From: Forficula auricularia
Lineage: Eukaryota; Arthropoda; Insecta; Dermaptera; Forficulidae
Direction: 5' to 3'
NCBI GenBank assembly: GCA_024734495.1
Contig: JALMQS010000032.1
Location: 248,001 to 312,000 of the forward strand
Length of the DNA: 64,000 nt
The notes beneath the pieces were generated by a model that ran no database searches, was not told the DNA's origin, and saw nothing but the letters and a program-made list of their open reading frames with translations. The translations under genes and the position numbers were made by a program. Positions 46,160 to 56,648 of the stretch are shown one piece after another; positions within the stretch are counted from its first letter, which is position 1; each line of letters opens with the position of its first letter.

Positions 46160-46560
46160 TAGATTGAAAATCAAAGAGGGAGCTGTTTTCTATTACGTCA
46201 ACAAAATATTTTGTAAATAAATAAAATATATATACAGATATATCATCTTGATATATATGTGTATATGTTTATTTGCATCAAGCAGAAGACAATCTCTTTG
46301 TTTCTCTTTGAAAATATTTTGATTTCAAATATTGCTGTTTAATTTCTAATGGGATTCGAAAATAGGTCAAAATTGCATTTTTTCGTCTTTTTGACCGATA
46401 ATATCTTAAAATTCTGTCGTGTTGGAAAAAATTACATGATAATCATCGTATAAAACTACTAGAATCCATAGTTAGGTTTACTGGGAGAAATTTTTGTTTA
46501 GTAGTGTTATTAATAAAAAATAATTTAAAATAGACCGAGTTCTAAAAACATTTAACTCTC
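46160..46560. other. Repeat end motif, otherwise no gene
   Basis: TGCATCAAGCAGAAGACAAT at about 46272 belongs to a motif also seen (either strand) near 9650, 30598, 35745 and 60620, apparently the end of the Penelope-related repeats. Nothing else is recognised. Confidence 0.45.
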
Positions 46561-46574
46561 GATGTTTACATTTT

Positions 46575-46794
46575 TAGCCGAGGGTTCGATATCCAGGTGT
46601 TAGTATTTGGCATTTCCTCAGGCGGAGACTTGAACGCGCGTCATCGAAGGAGGAGGCCGGCTGCCATTGGCCAGACACAGTGTAGTACTCTTTCGTTCCG
46701 GTGCACTGTGCACCAATTACACTTCTCGCCTGTCGACAACATGGCATCCATTAGCGAGCGCAATCTTCTCAAGGTCAAGACTTCTTCATTTTAA
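46575..46794 (+). CDS. Candidate promoter-proximal first exon (low confidence)
   Basis: A compact GC- and CpG-rich island in AT-rich surroundings. ATG at 46741-46743 follows CGACAAC and opens MASISERNLLK, after which CTCAAG/GTCAAG offers a possible splice donor at about 46773. If unspliced, the frame ends after 17 codons. Upstream, GCCATTGGCC contains a CCAAT-box core (ATTGG) and may be a proximal promoter element. The upstream frame from 46597 lacks an ATG. A housekeeping-type first exon is plausible, but no downstream exon is identified in the window, so this is inference. I do not recognise the protein. Confidence 0.35.
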
Positions 46795-46799
46795 TTCAA

Positions 46800-48082
46800 A
46801 TCTAAGTACAAGAATAACAATCTACTACTCCAACTAATAGTGAATAAATTATTTATCATTAAAAACATAACATTGGTTTCACTTGAAAGGTGGGAACTTC
46901 TTAATAAAAAATTGTGCGTTGGATAATTGTATATATTATATATATAACAATAATAATTACCTTCATATTTTCATTTCAAGGATGTAACCAGGGGTGGTCT
47001 TGGGGTGTTCAAGTTTAACTTCTCTCTCCCACCAAATTTTCTGAAAATATTAAAATTCATTAGATTTAATGTAATAATAATAATAATAATAATAAAGTTA
47101 ACATTCCTGAGTATATATAGAATTAGGTATCGATACGTGAACGGAAGAGATTAAATAATTTGCTATGTGAAACATTTGGGGATTTCGTCTATAAATGGTT
47201 AATACAAACTTTGCCCCAAACTTAATTTTAGTCGTTCAAGAGCATCACCAATGAGATTGTTTTCTTATTTTGTGAATTACACATCTTGAAGTTCTGAATA
47301 TAGGAATCCAAAATATAATCAGATTTTCATAGCAGAACTAATTTTTTTTGAGTTTACGTTCTTAAATTATTGTAGATATTGAAATCCAGATAGAGAGTCA
47401 TAAAGACACAGACACAGAAACTGAAGAGAAAATATACTTGAATTTATTTATTTTTACTCTGACATTTCTATACACGAATTATCTAAGAGCATTGAAAAAT
47501 TTTGAATGAGTTTAATGCCTAGGCCGCCTGGCGAGCTGGAAATTATTTTATAGTTATCAAAATTATTTTTACCCACAGTATTATTTACTTTCTAAGATTC
47601 CTACATATTTTTGAATCATTGAGTACAAAGTTAAAAGCACTAGACTGTGTAGGCTCATGGCTCGACTGCGGCAAAAAAATAAAATCCATATGATAATATA
47701 AACTATTTATAAGGTCAATTAAAATACATTTTAGAAACATACGTAGAAATATAAAAGTTGAAATTACAAAAAAAATATATTTAATTAAGGTGACCATACG
47801 CAGGAAGCTCCAGGTGTACCCACACAGGGTCCAGTCTTTAGGGATCCCTGAAAACGATCCCGAGATAAAGATAAATGAAAAGTAAAACATTGAATTGCTT
47901 ACTATTAGTACAGTACTTTTTTTGGTTATTGGACCTCGTTGGTCATGGAACGTAATCAGGAGTACCGGACCATATACTAATACTTATGTTTATGGACCGG
48001 TATGTACCAAAAATTAATTGTCGTTTCATTTTGTTAAAGTAATGGTAGGTTTTCAATTTCATCGAAATCATTAGAGAAACCA

Positions 48083-48141
<59 letters not shown>

Positions 48142-48360
48142 TGTTTGAACATTTGGTCTAGAAGAGGTTTTCTGGATACTAGGAGATATTCTAGACATTT
48201 TGAAGAAATCTTAAAGACAATAAGAGCTGAACAAGATATCTTCTAAAGCGAGTGTGCTATCTGGGTATATACAAGAATTACTTAAAGGATCGAATAATTT
48301 TTATATGTCTTGGTTTTAAATTTGAAAAATTAGTCACCTCATGTTCAATATGTTTTACAG
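46800..48360. other. AT-rich stretch with microsatellites
   Basis: A (TAA)n tract at about 47072-47096 and a (TA)n tract at 48088-48140. Frames of 69 and 101 codons here arise from TA repeats or have no motif. No gene is supported. Confidence 0.55.
48088..48140. repeat. (TA)n microsatellite
   Basis: Uninterrupted alternating TA for about 52 bases. A comparable tract lies at 31422-31468. Both can form cruciform or slipped structures and are probable length polymorphisms. Confidence 0.9.
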
Positions 48361-48721
48361 TAGAACCTCTTGTGTATCGAGCTTGAAGGTTAGTGGAAAA
48401 AAATTCGATATATAGGCATTTTGATACTTTTATAAATATACATATTGTAGATTTTTCAACATTTTCTTACAAAAAACAATTATGCATAGTTAATTTTTTA
48501 GAGTTAAAGGAAGAGTCGATTGTCGAGTGGTCAGTTTTTCGCTTTTAGAGTTTATCTCTTTCAAACCCTTAACTTTTACTACAATTACTATAATCCTTTA
48601 AGAATTTTGAGCTTCTAGTTTTGAAAACTCAGGTACCACGCGTCCCATACTATATATAAGAGCCTAGATTAATTTGTAACAACGCTGAGAGAATTTTCTT
48701 TACAAAAATTACCCTCTTGCC

Positions 48722-48790
48722 TAGAATCAAACCGACGAACTCTTGAACTAAGGGCATCCGCTCTAGCCATTACACCAATGCAACATTAAT
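48722..48790 (-). repeat. tRNA-like sequence, probable SINE remnant
   Basis: The minus strand has TTGGTGTAATGGCTAGAGCGG (A box) and GTCGGTTTGATTCTAG (B box) at tRNA-like spacing. The arms do not fold into a full cloverleaf, so a SINE head or tRNA pseudogene is more likely than a tRNA gene. Confidence 0.5.
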
Positions 48791-48954
48791 ATTTATATCT
48801 TGATTTCTGTTACTAAAACTATATATTTTTGATTTAGACTTTGTGTCGAGATAATATTGTATTCATTTGAACTCGAATGAAAATGAAAAAATACCAATAG
48901 ATTTTAAATTAAGAAACATTAAATATATATTAATTAACGAGGCAAATTTGAAAT

Positions 48955-49278
48955 ATAATTGTCAGCTCGGATTTTAAACTGATTGGAGAATCGATTTTCA
49001 TTAACCAGGCAAATTTGAAATATAATTATAATTTGGACTCGAATTTTGAAATGAAAGACTCCAATTCATTTTAAATTAAGAAACATTAAATATATTGATA
49101 ATTATTCCTCCCCCCCCCTCAAGCCACTCACAAATTAAAGAGGCGAAACTCTTAAGAGACGATGTATTTTCGGTAGTTTACGGGTATACATTTGGAGTGT
49201 GATTTTTTAAGAGGAATAAAATTTTTGGACCGAGACGCTGCCCGCCAGGGCACCAGCCCGGCACGCCCTCGAAGCTCG
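48955..49278 (+). mobile_element. Helitron-like element, second family, copy 2
   Basis: Matches the minus strand of 24231-24975: GGACTCGAATTTTGAAATGA, CCCCCCCCTCAAGCCACTCA, GACGATGTATTTTCGG, then GGACCGAGACGCTGCCCGCC and the end GAAGCTCG before T (49279). It lacks both the terminal GTGCC-GAA-GGCAC hairpin segment and about 430 bp present in the other copy. GGCAAATTTGAAATATAATT also occurs twice at 48952-49030. Confidence 0.5.
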
Positions 49279-50690
49279 TATAATAGAGAAAACTGAAACA
49301 AGATAATTTTCTATGGTTGAATTATATATCTCCATTGAAATGGTCTTATAAATATTACCAATTTCTTAAAGTAGTTTGCCTTGAATTGCCTCTTTACAAT
49401 TAGCAATTAGTTTAAATGTAATGCAACATTAATTTAGAAATAATTGACTTTGAGCAGAGCAGCTATTGAGTGAGCTCCCAACTCCCACCAAGCACCTGCC
49501 TCATTAGAAGTGTGTAATTCAGTTTGAATGGCGCACTAGACAAAAACAACAACAAAGAAGGACTTTGCTCGCATTGTGATTTCATATAAACGAGAAAATA
49601 AGTTATAAATAGGCTTGACGATAGATCCTGAGGCCTCAACTGAAAGAAGAGACGGACCAAGGGTGAGAATAACCCGGGACAATAGCCTGGCTTAGATTGA
49701 ACGCAATGACTCGACTGAAATTATAATAACAGCCGCTACCTCAAACCGCTCTCCGCTCTTAAAGCCACCAGCCAAAATCCACTTGACGCTACGTGGGTGT
49801 CCCGAATTCCTGCGCGTGGAATTTTCGGGACACGGCAGAATCCTGGTACACACTTAACACCCGATAAATAAATAAATTCATTAACGAAGGGTGGGGTCCG
49901 ACCCAAGTAATTATTCGTCATTAGTCGAGAATTTCTAACAGGAAGACGCGTTTATTTATTTTTCATTTGAGTTGATAAGTTTATCCATGGTTAAATATTA
50001 AAGAGAGAGATGGCCGGTTGTTAAAGCACGCATGATTAATTATTATTTCTAACTTGATTCCTTTGTATTAGCATTTTCCAAAAATTTTCCGACTGGGGAT
50101 CGGTATTTTCTGTAATATTTTTGTATAAAATATCATTTTTTTGGATGATATAATTGAGATTCAGATACCCATAATAACTTAAGATAGATAAGTCGTAGAA
50201 AGTTCGTTTTAAAATGATTGTAATTCCAAAGGGGAAACTGATTAGATTTCGGGCTTTCTAGTTTTTAACTTCAGGTTAAGAAATGCAAGTAACATATTTT
50301 TTTGGATGATTTTATTGAGATTTTAATGCGATGTATTTATCATATATAGGTATAAATGCATAACTTAAATTTATGTTTATTATTTATTAGAGTGTCTCAG
50401 CGAAAAAATGTTTTCACTTATTTTGTTATTTAAGAAATCTGTGGGATACTTAGTACTTTTTCATTTAATAAATAAAAGTAAAGTAATAAAAATGAATGGT
50501 TATAAATAAGAGAAATGTAGTTCACTTCAGGAAATCTTAAAGACATAAAAACATTCTTTATGATTAATATATCAGCAAGTTCTCTTATAGAAGATGACTT
50601 ATCTATTTCGTATCTAAAAGTGGATCAAAAACTGAGAATTTCCTTGACAAACGAGAACGAATTTTGTAATAATAAATGTTAGGATCTTCC
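49279..50690. other. No recognised gene; GC-richer region 49440-49930
   Basis: 49440-49930 has balanced composition, unlike the rest, with no partner elsewhere in the window. It includes a hairpin at 49798-49832 (TGTCCCGAA and TTCGGGACA). The 61- and 65-codon minus frames show no motif. It might be regulatory or exonic DNA of a unique locus. 49930-50690 is AT-rich and featureless. Confidence 0.4.
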
Positions 50691-50770
50691 TGTGCTCGCG
50701 GCCCTCTTGGACCGGGGGCCCGTGTCATTTTACCCGACATGCCACCCTATTGTTACGCCACTGTGTGTGG
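50690..50770 (-). repeat. hAT-like MITE end fragment
   Basis: Minus strand: CAGTGGCGTAACAATAGGGT followed by GGCATGTCGGGTAAAATGAC and GGGCCCCCGGTCC. The CAGTGGCGTA start is typical of many hAT MITEs. No second end is found. Confidence 0.5.
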
Positions 50771-50976
50771 GATACTTTCATTAAAATATGTTCGAGGAAA
50801 ATTTCTAAAAAGAGCGCCGATAGAATGATATCTCTTTATTTAGAGCTAAGACATCAATAGGATGCTAAATATAAAGCGAGACCAGTGTCAGACTAGTAAA
50901 GATAAATTCTTTAATTTATCCTATTCTAGGAACGGCCTTTTGACTCTGGATAGGAAAATGAATCGAAATTGAAATT

Positions 50977-51018
50977 GAACCCTGAAGAAGGAGTGAAGAT
51001 CCTCCGAAACGTTGGTTT
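50977..51018 (+). ncRNA. Hammerhead-like motif, core intact
   Basis: GAACC (50977-50981) pairs with GGTTT (51014-51018). CTGAAGA is at 50982-50988, then one extra A, stem II GGAG/CTCC with a T-G-A-rich loop, GAAAC (51006-51010) and GTT as the predicted cleavage triplet. All invariant core residues are present. Stem III is minimal. Decayed relatives are at 44510-44740 and 41770-41985. Confidence 0.6.
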
Positions 51019-51054
51019 CAAAACATTTCCAATAAATACTCTTTTTTGGAAATA

Positions 51055-51288
51055 GGGACCGTGCATTAAACATAGAAAATCACTACTGAAGAAGGTAGCG
51101 CTCTCTTGTGTTTAATTATTCAAATAATTTGGGAGAATTAGGGTCAAATATTGTATTATAGTATATATCATTTATAACAGAGCCTAGGAGGCCGTGAGCA
51201 AGTCTCTTTGTCTTAGGCGTTTAATAAATCATCCCCTAAAGCTTAGATTTTCGTCATTGGTGGCGCTAAAGTCGCGACGCACGGTCCC
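51055..51288. mobile_element. TA-flanked MITE (GGGACCGTGC termini)
   Basis: GGGACCGTGC at 51055-51064 and GCACGGTCCC at 51279-51288, with TA directly outside each. The interior of 234 bp includes TTGGTGGCGCTAAAGTCGCG. It is non-coding. The TA flank suggests the Tc1/mariner group, but the family is not identified. Confidence 0.65.
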
Positions 51289-51291
51289 TAT

Positions 51292-52837
51292 ATAATTATA
51301 GTCTCTTGTTTATACTAGATGAAGGAGGAGGTATCAGCCAAAGATGGCTGTTTATTTCTGGACTGCCTTTCATCCAATCTTGAGCTATTATCATCAGATT
51401 TAGACATTTAGCATTAAAAGTATTAATTCACCGAAACTGCAAACAGCGTACCGAGTCTTGAAAGAGTTTCACTTTTTCTCCAATTAATATTTCAAATTGG
51501 TCAAAATGAATTTGTAATTTTATAAATGTTTTTATGAGTCTTTAAGTATGGTAGCCCAAAAAAATCTATGTTGTGGTTTCAATTTGGTTTCCTTTTCCTC
51601 TTTGTTATCACTGTTGATCAATAGATATATACGTGTATTTTAATTGTTCCCTCTTCTAGTAGTGTGTTTGCATTGAGAGTGTGATGTCGAGGGTTTCCCC
51701 GGTAGAGTTAGTCATCCGGAGACAAATGAGACTTTGGACATAATGTAACAATGTCTATCATCCCTCTATTATGACATTCGCACATCCAAACACTCCTATT
51801 CTATATATTATGCATATAGTTTGAAATAATTGAAATGAAAAGCGGAAGGGGTGGAGGGTTTGAAATTGTTTTCTCCCCTTCATTTTAACACGAATGATTT
51901 GACACTTGTCACTGGTGTAGTTTGAGGCAATGCGGTTCGGTCTGCCTTGGAAACGTCGGCCTCATTTTACCCCGTTTCACCCCTTTTGTTCATTTACAAT
52001 TATATTCCACGAGGGGATTTAAATTATTCTTCAACAAATGATTAATATTTGGAAAATTTGATGGATTTCGCCATTAAGAAAATTTAATTGCACTTAATAT
52101 GTTATTGATTATTATTATGATAGAATGGGGATACATTTACGTAAATACTTTTGAAATTTAATTGAAATAGAGGGAAAATCTCTATATTAAAGTGAATGAA
52201 AGAGAACGTTTTTGAATAGATTTGAATAGATTTGATATCAGAATCAATATCAGACATAATCATTCAACTTTCACAGTAGATCACTAGTATTCGTGTCTTA
52301 TACTTTGACGCCAGTGTTACAGTCGTGAAAGTCAATGTACTAATATGAAGACCAATTACGTTTATTATTTTTTCTCTCCTGGCTCTTGTTTTCATCAGTA
52401 GAGCCTTCTTTTTATTTCTTTGAATTTGTTTTCTAATGAATTTTGGGTTTAAAAAAGATACATTTTTTGTTTTTTAGACTTAATTGGATTGGCCTCTGAA
52501 CGGCTCATACGTAGACATATATATATATTATACCTATACTTAAATTTATTTAGGTTATTCCTAAGAATTATTTCAAAACATTTAGAATTTATTTCTCAAG
52601 AAAAAGTGTTGCCTTGTACGCACCATACACCTGAATATAGGCAATCAGTTCGTCACCTTTTCTTCAAGGCTCCGTAAAATTTAGGCTCTACCGTAAAATA
52701 CCATACTTCCCTAATTTATTTATACATTAAAACATCCCTGATGCCCAAAGATATACAGATGGTAGCCAACGCACAGAATTGAGTATAGAATTCGAAGAAG
52801 ATAATATTTTATACCTAGATTTATTATTATATAAAAA
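51292..52837. other. No gene seen
   Basis: AT-rich to balanced sequence. The 62-codon frame at 52489-52677 is preceded by a T-rich run and TTTTTTAG, so a small exon cannot be excluded, but nothing is recognised in the peptide. Confidence 0.4.
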
Positions 52838-52890
52838 AAAAATTCAGTCGAATAGAGAACCTCCTTCTTTTTTGAAGTCGGTTAAAAATA
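52838..52890 (-). repeat. CCGACTTC repeat, terminal fragment
   Basis: AATTCAGTCGAATAGAGAAC then CTTTTTTGAAGTCGGTTAAA: only the outermost 50 bases of a head, in minus orientation. Confidence 0.75.
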
Positions 52891-54539
52891 AAATTATTAA
52901 AGAAATAGGCTAAAACGATTTTTCTCGAAGTCATAAAAAAAGTCAGAAGAGAATTTAAAATCTTCTAAACGTAACTTAAACTCGTATATTCAATTTGTAA
53001 ATTGTCATTCCATAGCCCTTCGAATTATTTTTTTTTTTTGAATTTTTCAAATTTCCATTAATAAAGGAAAAATTTCCCCTGAAATGTTTGGATTACTAAT
53101 AAACGTTTTTATATTGTTTTATAAAGGATTTGTATTTATTTAAAAAAGGATGTATAAAAGTACCTGCTCAATTCCTGGTGTCTCATAATATGTAGTACAT
53201 ATAACATATTTAATCAAAATTGTAAACTAGAATTTCTTCGAAAATTGAATTAATTTGACCTCAGGAATACCGCTCATGTAATATCAACATTCCATGGTTA
53301 TTATGAAAAGCAGTAGAGAGAGTGAGAGAGATAATCATATAATCACTCTATCTCTTTTTCTCTCTCTAGTTGTCTGTATTTAGCAAAACAGAAGATACAT
53401 TCCAACATGCAGAATTTATTATTTAATCTCTGTCTCTTTCTTGCTCTGTATATTATATGGAATCTATATGCATGGCAAGGACCAAGGAGGCAAGAAGGCG
53501 CCCCGGGGCACAGACACTGGCCAAAGTGCAGGCGCTTAAGAACTTAAAGGCCTTTGTTCTGCGCTCTCGAATGATTTCTTTTTTTCTTTTTTTGTTCCCT
53601 TAACTCAAACCTTCATTCTATTTGCTTATAAACAACGATGAAACAAGAAAAACAACACCACGCACACACGCACAAACACACACAAAATATGTAACCATTA
53701 ATTTATTTATTTTTTATTTTTTAATTAAAATTATTATCTTCTCCCTGAATGAAACAAAGTGTCATAAATAGAGTACGGGCTTTTTTTTTACTTCCACTTC
53801 AAAACAAATGAAATACTCTAATATGATAAACTTTTTTAAAAAAATTAATCTTATTCATTTGAATAAGAAAAAGAAGAAGAAAGCCCGCTTCTCCTTTTAT
53901 GTTTAAGAATAAAAAGAGATAGGACGAAAAAGAAAAAAAACTTTAAATGAGAGCAGACTGGACTAGAGATTTTTTAAGATGACCATATCCTTAAGGATAG
54001 TGATGAGTGGAGGGGGAGGACACAACATGTCGGCGCCTTTATTTTATTTTTTTAATCCGAATTTTAATAAACTTTTTATTTTCAACATGCTTTTTTGGTG
54101 GGTTGAACTATTTCACGGGGTTTTAACGTTTTCTCTAGTTTTATAATCCATGTGTTTGTGGCTGACAGTTGATAAATGTTAAAAAAATATTGTCCAAAAA
54201 ATAGAAATTTAAAAAAAAATTTTAAATTAAATTATTTAATATAATAATGCATAAAAAGAAACAAGTGAGTTTTTTGAATTTCAAAAGTTATGGTTATACT
54301 ATATTTCATCACTCAGGTAATTCCCTCAATTTTAAACTTTGCAAGTGAAAAATAATTTTTAGTAAAAGTATTTCAAAAGCCATAATAAATCAAGGTAGTT
54401 TTGAGATATGTTTAATTTCATGTCAAAAGGGATCATCTACTCTGGAGTTAAACAACTCTATCTTAATATACCAATGTTATGATTTTTTTTACATTATAAA
54501 ATTATAATCTAAATTAATTATTGATTTTATTATTAGAAG
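52891..54539. other. AT-rich with one small GC island; no firm gene
   Basis: 53470-53575 is a sharp GC island. It holds a 43-codon frame from ATG 53472 to TAA 53603 beginning MARTKEARRRPGAQTLAKVQ. The first five residues equal those of histone H3, but the similarity ends there, so I regard it as coincidence. 53060-53130 has a decayed AATAAAGGAAAAATTTCCCC hammerhead-like string. Confidence 0.4.
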
Positions 54540-55253
54540 AAAAATTTTTAAGAAAAAAATAAAACCGAATTCAAAAAAATTAAATTCAACAAATAAAATA
54601 CACTAAAAGGTATAAAATAATTATTATCTTATTTAGTTAAAACTAACGAAATATTAGCATGAAATTACTTTTTGAAGTCGGTGACAAACAAACTATACAT
54701 ATAAGCGAGCGTACCCACCAAACGTACTAACTAAGATCCGTCGAGTGCGATTCATAAAAGGTATATGTTTGGCACCGACTTAAAAAAGTAATTTCATGTT
54801 AATATTTCGTCGTTTAGTTGTAACTAAATAAGATAATGATTATTTTATACCTTTTAGTGTATTTTATTTGTTGCATTTAATTTTTTTGAAGTCCGTTTTA
54901 TTTTTTTCTTAAAAATTTTTATTTTTCTCTTTTTAGTGATGTTATTAATAGTGATCCTATCATCAGAACTTGACCAAATTAATATTGCACCATCCCTAAG
55001 ATACACCCCTTTCCAATAAAAAAAGAATCATCGAAATCGGTTCATAAATAAAGAAGTTAGTCCTGAACAAACCTAACAAAAAAGGTCTAATACCTACGAA
55101 AAAAATGGGACCAATCGGAACGTAGACTGGACCCAATGCAAATTTTTTTTTCAAAATCGGTTCACAATTGGCGGAGATATGAGGTAACATAGGCACACAA
55201 AAAAAAAATTCAGTCGAATAGAGAACCTCCTCCTTTTTTTGAAGTCAGTTAAA
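54540..55253 (-). repeat. CCGACTTC foldback repeat, copy 6
   Basis: Palindrome at 54540-54930 with the loop CGTACTAACTAAGATCCGTC, then an inverted head to GAAGTCAGTTAAAAA. It is somewhat more diverged than copies 4 and 5. The 66-codon minus frame at 54996-55196 reads through the head and is not considered a gene. Confidence 0.85.
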
Positions 55254-55378
55254 AATAAATAATATTATAAAACAATCAATAAAATCTTTGTTTGAACAAC
55301 GAACGTTTCAAGAAAAATATTCCTTTTATCAATCAAAAAATTTTAAAGGAATAAAAATATAAACATTTTGAAATTTGA

Positions 55379-55452
55379 AAGAGACAATAAAAGTGTGTGT
55401 TTTCTGCTGGAATTCCAGCAGAAGACACACTCTTTTATTCTCTGCTTCAATA
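55379..55452. repeat. Short hairpin of the GAGACAATAAAAG family
   Basis: GAGACAATAAAAGTGTGTGT faces ACACACTCTTTTATTCTCTG, joined directly at GCTGGAATTCCAGC. It is a tip-to-tip palindrome of the family end also found at 16660, 55825 and 60672. Confidence 0.75.
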
Positions 55453-55897
55453 TATAAAAATTCTGCTACCCCCGGCACAAAAATTTTCAATTTTTGAAAT
55501 TCTTGACAATGCTCTAAATTTAGTTGAAGAAAGAGGTTGCCAGATGTATTGCTATATCACCTATTTCTATTAAACTCGTTTTAACATGTTATTAGAGAAA
55601 TATATACAATAATTTTATAAAAACAATATCAAAAAGTTTATTAAAAATCTAAACGTGACGTAAGAAAGTATAAAGAAAATTTATATGTTAGTCGCTATAA
55701 TATATCATATTCTTTTTAGTTTTCCTTTATTGATAAAAGTAAAATTTCACCCAAAACTTTTGGATTTTTAATAAACATTTTGAGATTGCTTTTATAAAAA
55801 TGTTTTATTTAATACGAAAAATAAATTGAAGGAGACAATAAAAGAGTGTGTCTTCTGCTGGAATTATAAATTTTATTTATTTATAACGAGACTATAG

Positions 55898-55940
55898 TTT
55901 TGAGGGCTTTGCCCTCTTCATCAGTCTATTACAATGGATT
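55898..55940 (-). ncRNA. Hammerhead-like motif, left arm, core mutated
   Basis: The minus strand has CTGATGA (complement of 55918-55924), an extra A, a perfect 6-bp stem II GAGGGC/GCCCTC with AAA loop, then AAAA where GAAA is expected, and CTATAGTC. The G-to-A change at the invariant G (55901) should abolish cleavage. Confidence 0.6.
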
Positions 55941-56075
55941 TACAGGAATTAATTTATGAATGAAAGGTTAAAATCTTTCATGTGGTTAGGTTAAGAAAAT
56001 ATACAGTGTGGGCAAGTTAAGAATTAAAATTTATACTTGTTTTATTATTTTGGCTGTAGGTGGCGTTCGTGAAGT

Positions 56076-56432
56076 TTATATTTTAGCGGCTATTTTTAAA
56101 ATAAAGCTCTCGGGAATTTCTATTTTCCAATTTAAGAATTTTTTTGTTGAATTATTGTATGATTTTAAAATTTCTAACGATTCGAAAATACTAATTTTTA
56201 AGGGATCTAATTCTGATCTAATTAATTTAATATTTGATCCATCTGGAAAACAATGTTTCTCGAGATTAAATGGTCTGCAAATGCACTATGCCCGAACCCC
56301 CTTTAAAAACCCTTTTGTGTTCCGAAATGCGTGTGTTTAAATTTCGTTCTGTTTTTCCTATATAGGTCGAATCACATTCTCCACATGTTATGGAATAGAC
56401 ACTTTTTTTGTCCATTTTTTGAATTTTGTCTT
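56076..56432 (-). pseudogene. GIY-YIG endonuclease domain of a Penelope-like element, frameshifted
   Basis: Minus-strand frame opening after a TAG near 56432 gives MDKKSVYSITCGECDSTYIG, then KTERNLNTRISEHKR. The VYSI, CxxC, TYIG, KT and RxxEH signposts match the Penelope-type variant of the GIY-YIG nuclease, where the Tyr residues, Arg and His contribute to the active site. The frame stops soon after; a second frame carries on with SELDPLKISIFESLEILKSY and ends at 56076-56078, as expected for the family's C-terminal end. At least one frameshift separates them. In an intact element the domain nicks target DNA during insertion. The 110-codon plus-strand frame over the same bases is its antisense shadow. 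Confidence 0.85.
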
Positions 56433-56534
56433 TCTAGTATAAATTTCAATTCTTAACTTGCCCACACTGTATATTTTCTTAACCTAACCACATGAATGAT
56501 TTTAACCTTTCATTCATAAATTAATTCCTGTGAA

Positions 56535-56595
56535 TCCATTTTAATAGACTGATGAAGAGGGCAAATCCCTCGAAACTATAGTCTCGTTATAAATA
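56535..56595 (+). ncRNA. Hammerhead-like motif, right arm, core intact
   Basis: CTGATGA (56549-56555), extra A, stem II GAGGG/CCCTC, GAAA (56572-56575), CTATA, GTC (56581-56583). Stem I forms from GA/TC, a small internal loop (TA against G), then TAA/TTA and further A-T pairs. The loop in stem I may allow the tertiary contact typical of natural hammerheads. Stem III (ACTATAGT) is self-complementary. Partner of the mutated motif in the left arm. Confidence 0.65.
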
Positions 56596-56648
56596 AATAA
56601 AATTTGTAATTCCAGCAGAAGACACACTCTCTTATTGTCTCCTTCAAT

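Larger units (their letters stand above)
55825..56648. mobile_element. Penelope-like fragment flanked by inverted hammerhead-bearing arms
   Basis: Arms of about 210 bp at 55825-56035 and 56434-56648 are inverted copies. They hold GGAGACAATAAAAGAGTGTG, a hammerhead-like motif and CAGTGTGGGCAAGTTAAGAA. The centre encodes a GIY-YIG endonuclease remnant on the minus strand. Penelope-like elements are known for a GIY-YIG domain C-terminal to the reverse transcriptase and for hammerhead motifs in their terminal repeats, so this assignment rests on two independent marks. The reverse transcriptase part is absent. Inverted rather than direct arms suggest a rearranged or truncated insertion. Confidence 0.82.

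Noticed and set aside
47943..48152. Ile/Tyr-repeat protein
   Set aside because: Produced by translating a (TA)n microsatellite.
53472..53603. Histone H3-like start (MARTK) in a GC island
   Set aside because: Only the first five residues agree; the next residues do not continue as H3, and the frame is 43 codons long.
56008..56340. 110-codon plus-strand frame as a gene
   Set aside because: It is the antisense of a Penelope-type GIY-YIG endonuclease remnant, which has clear motifs on the minus strand.
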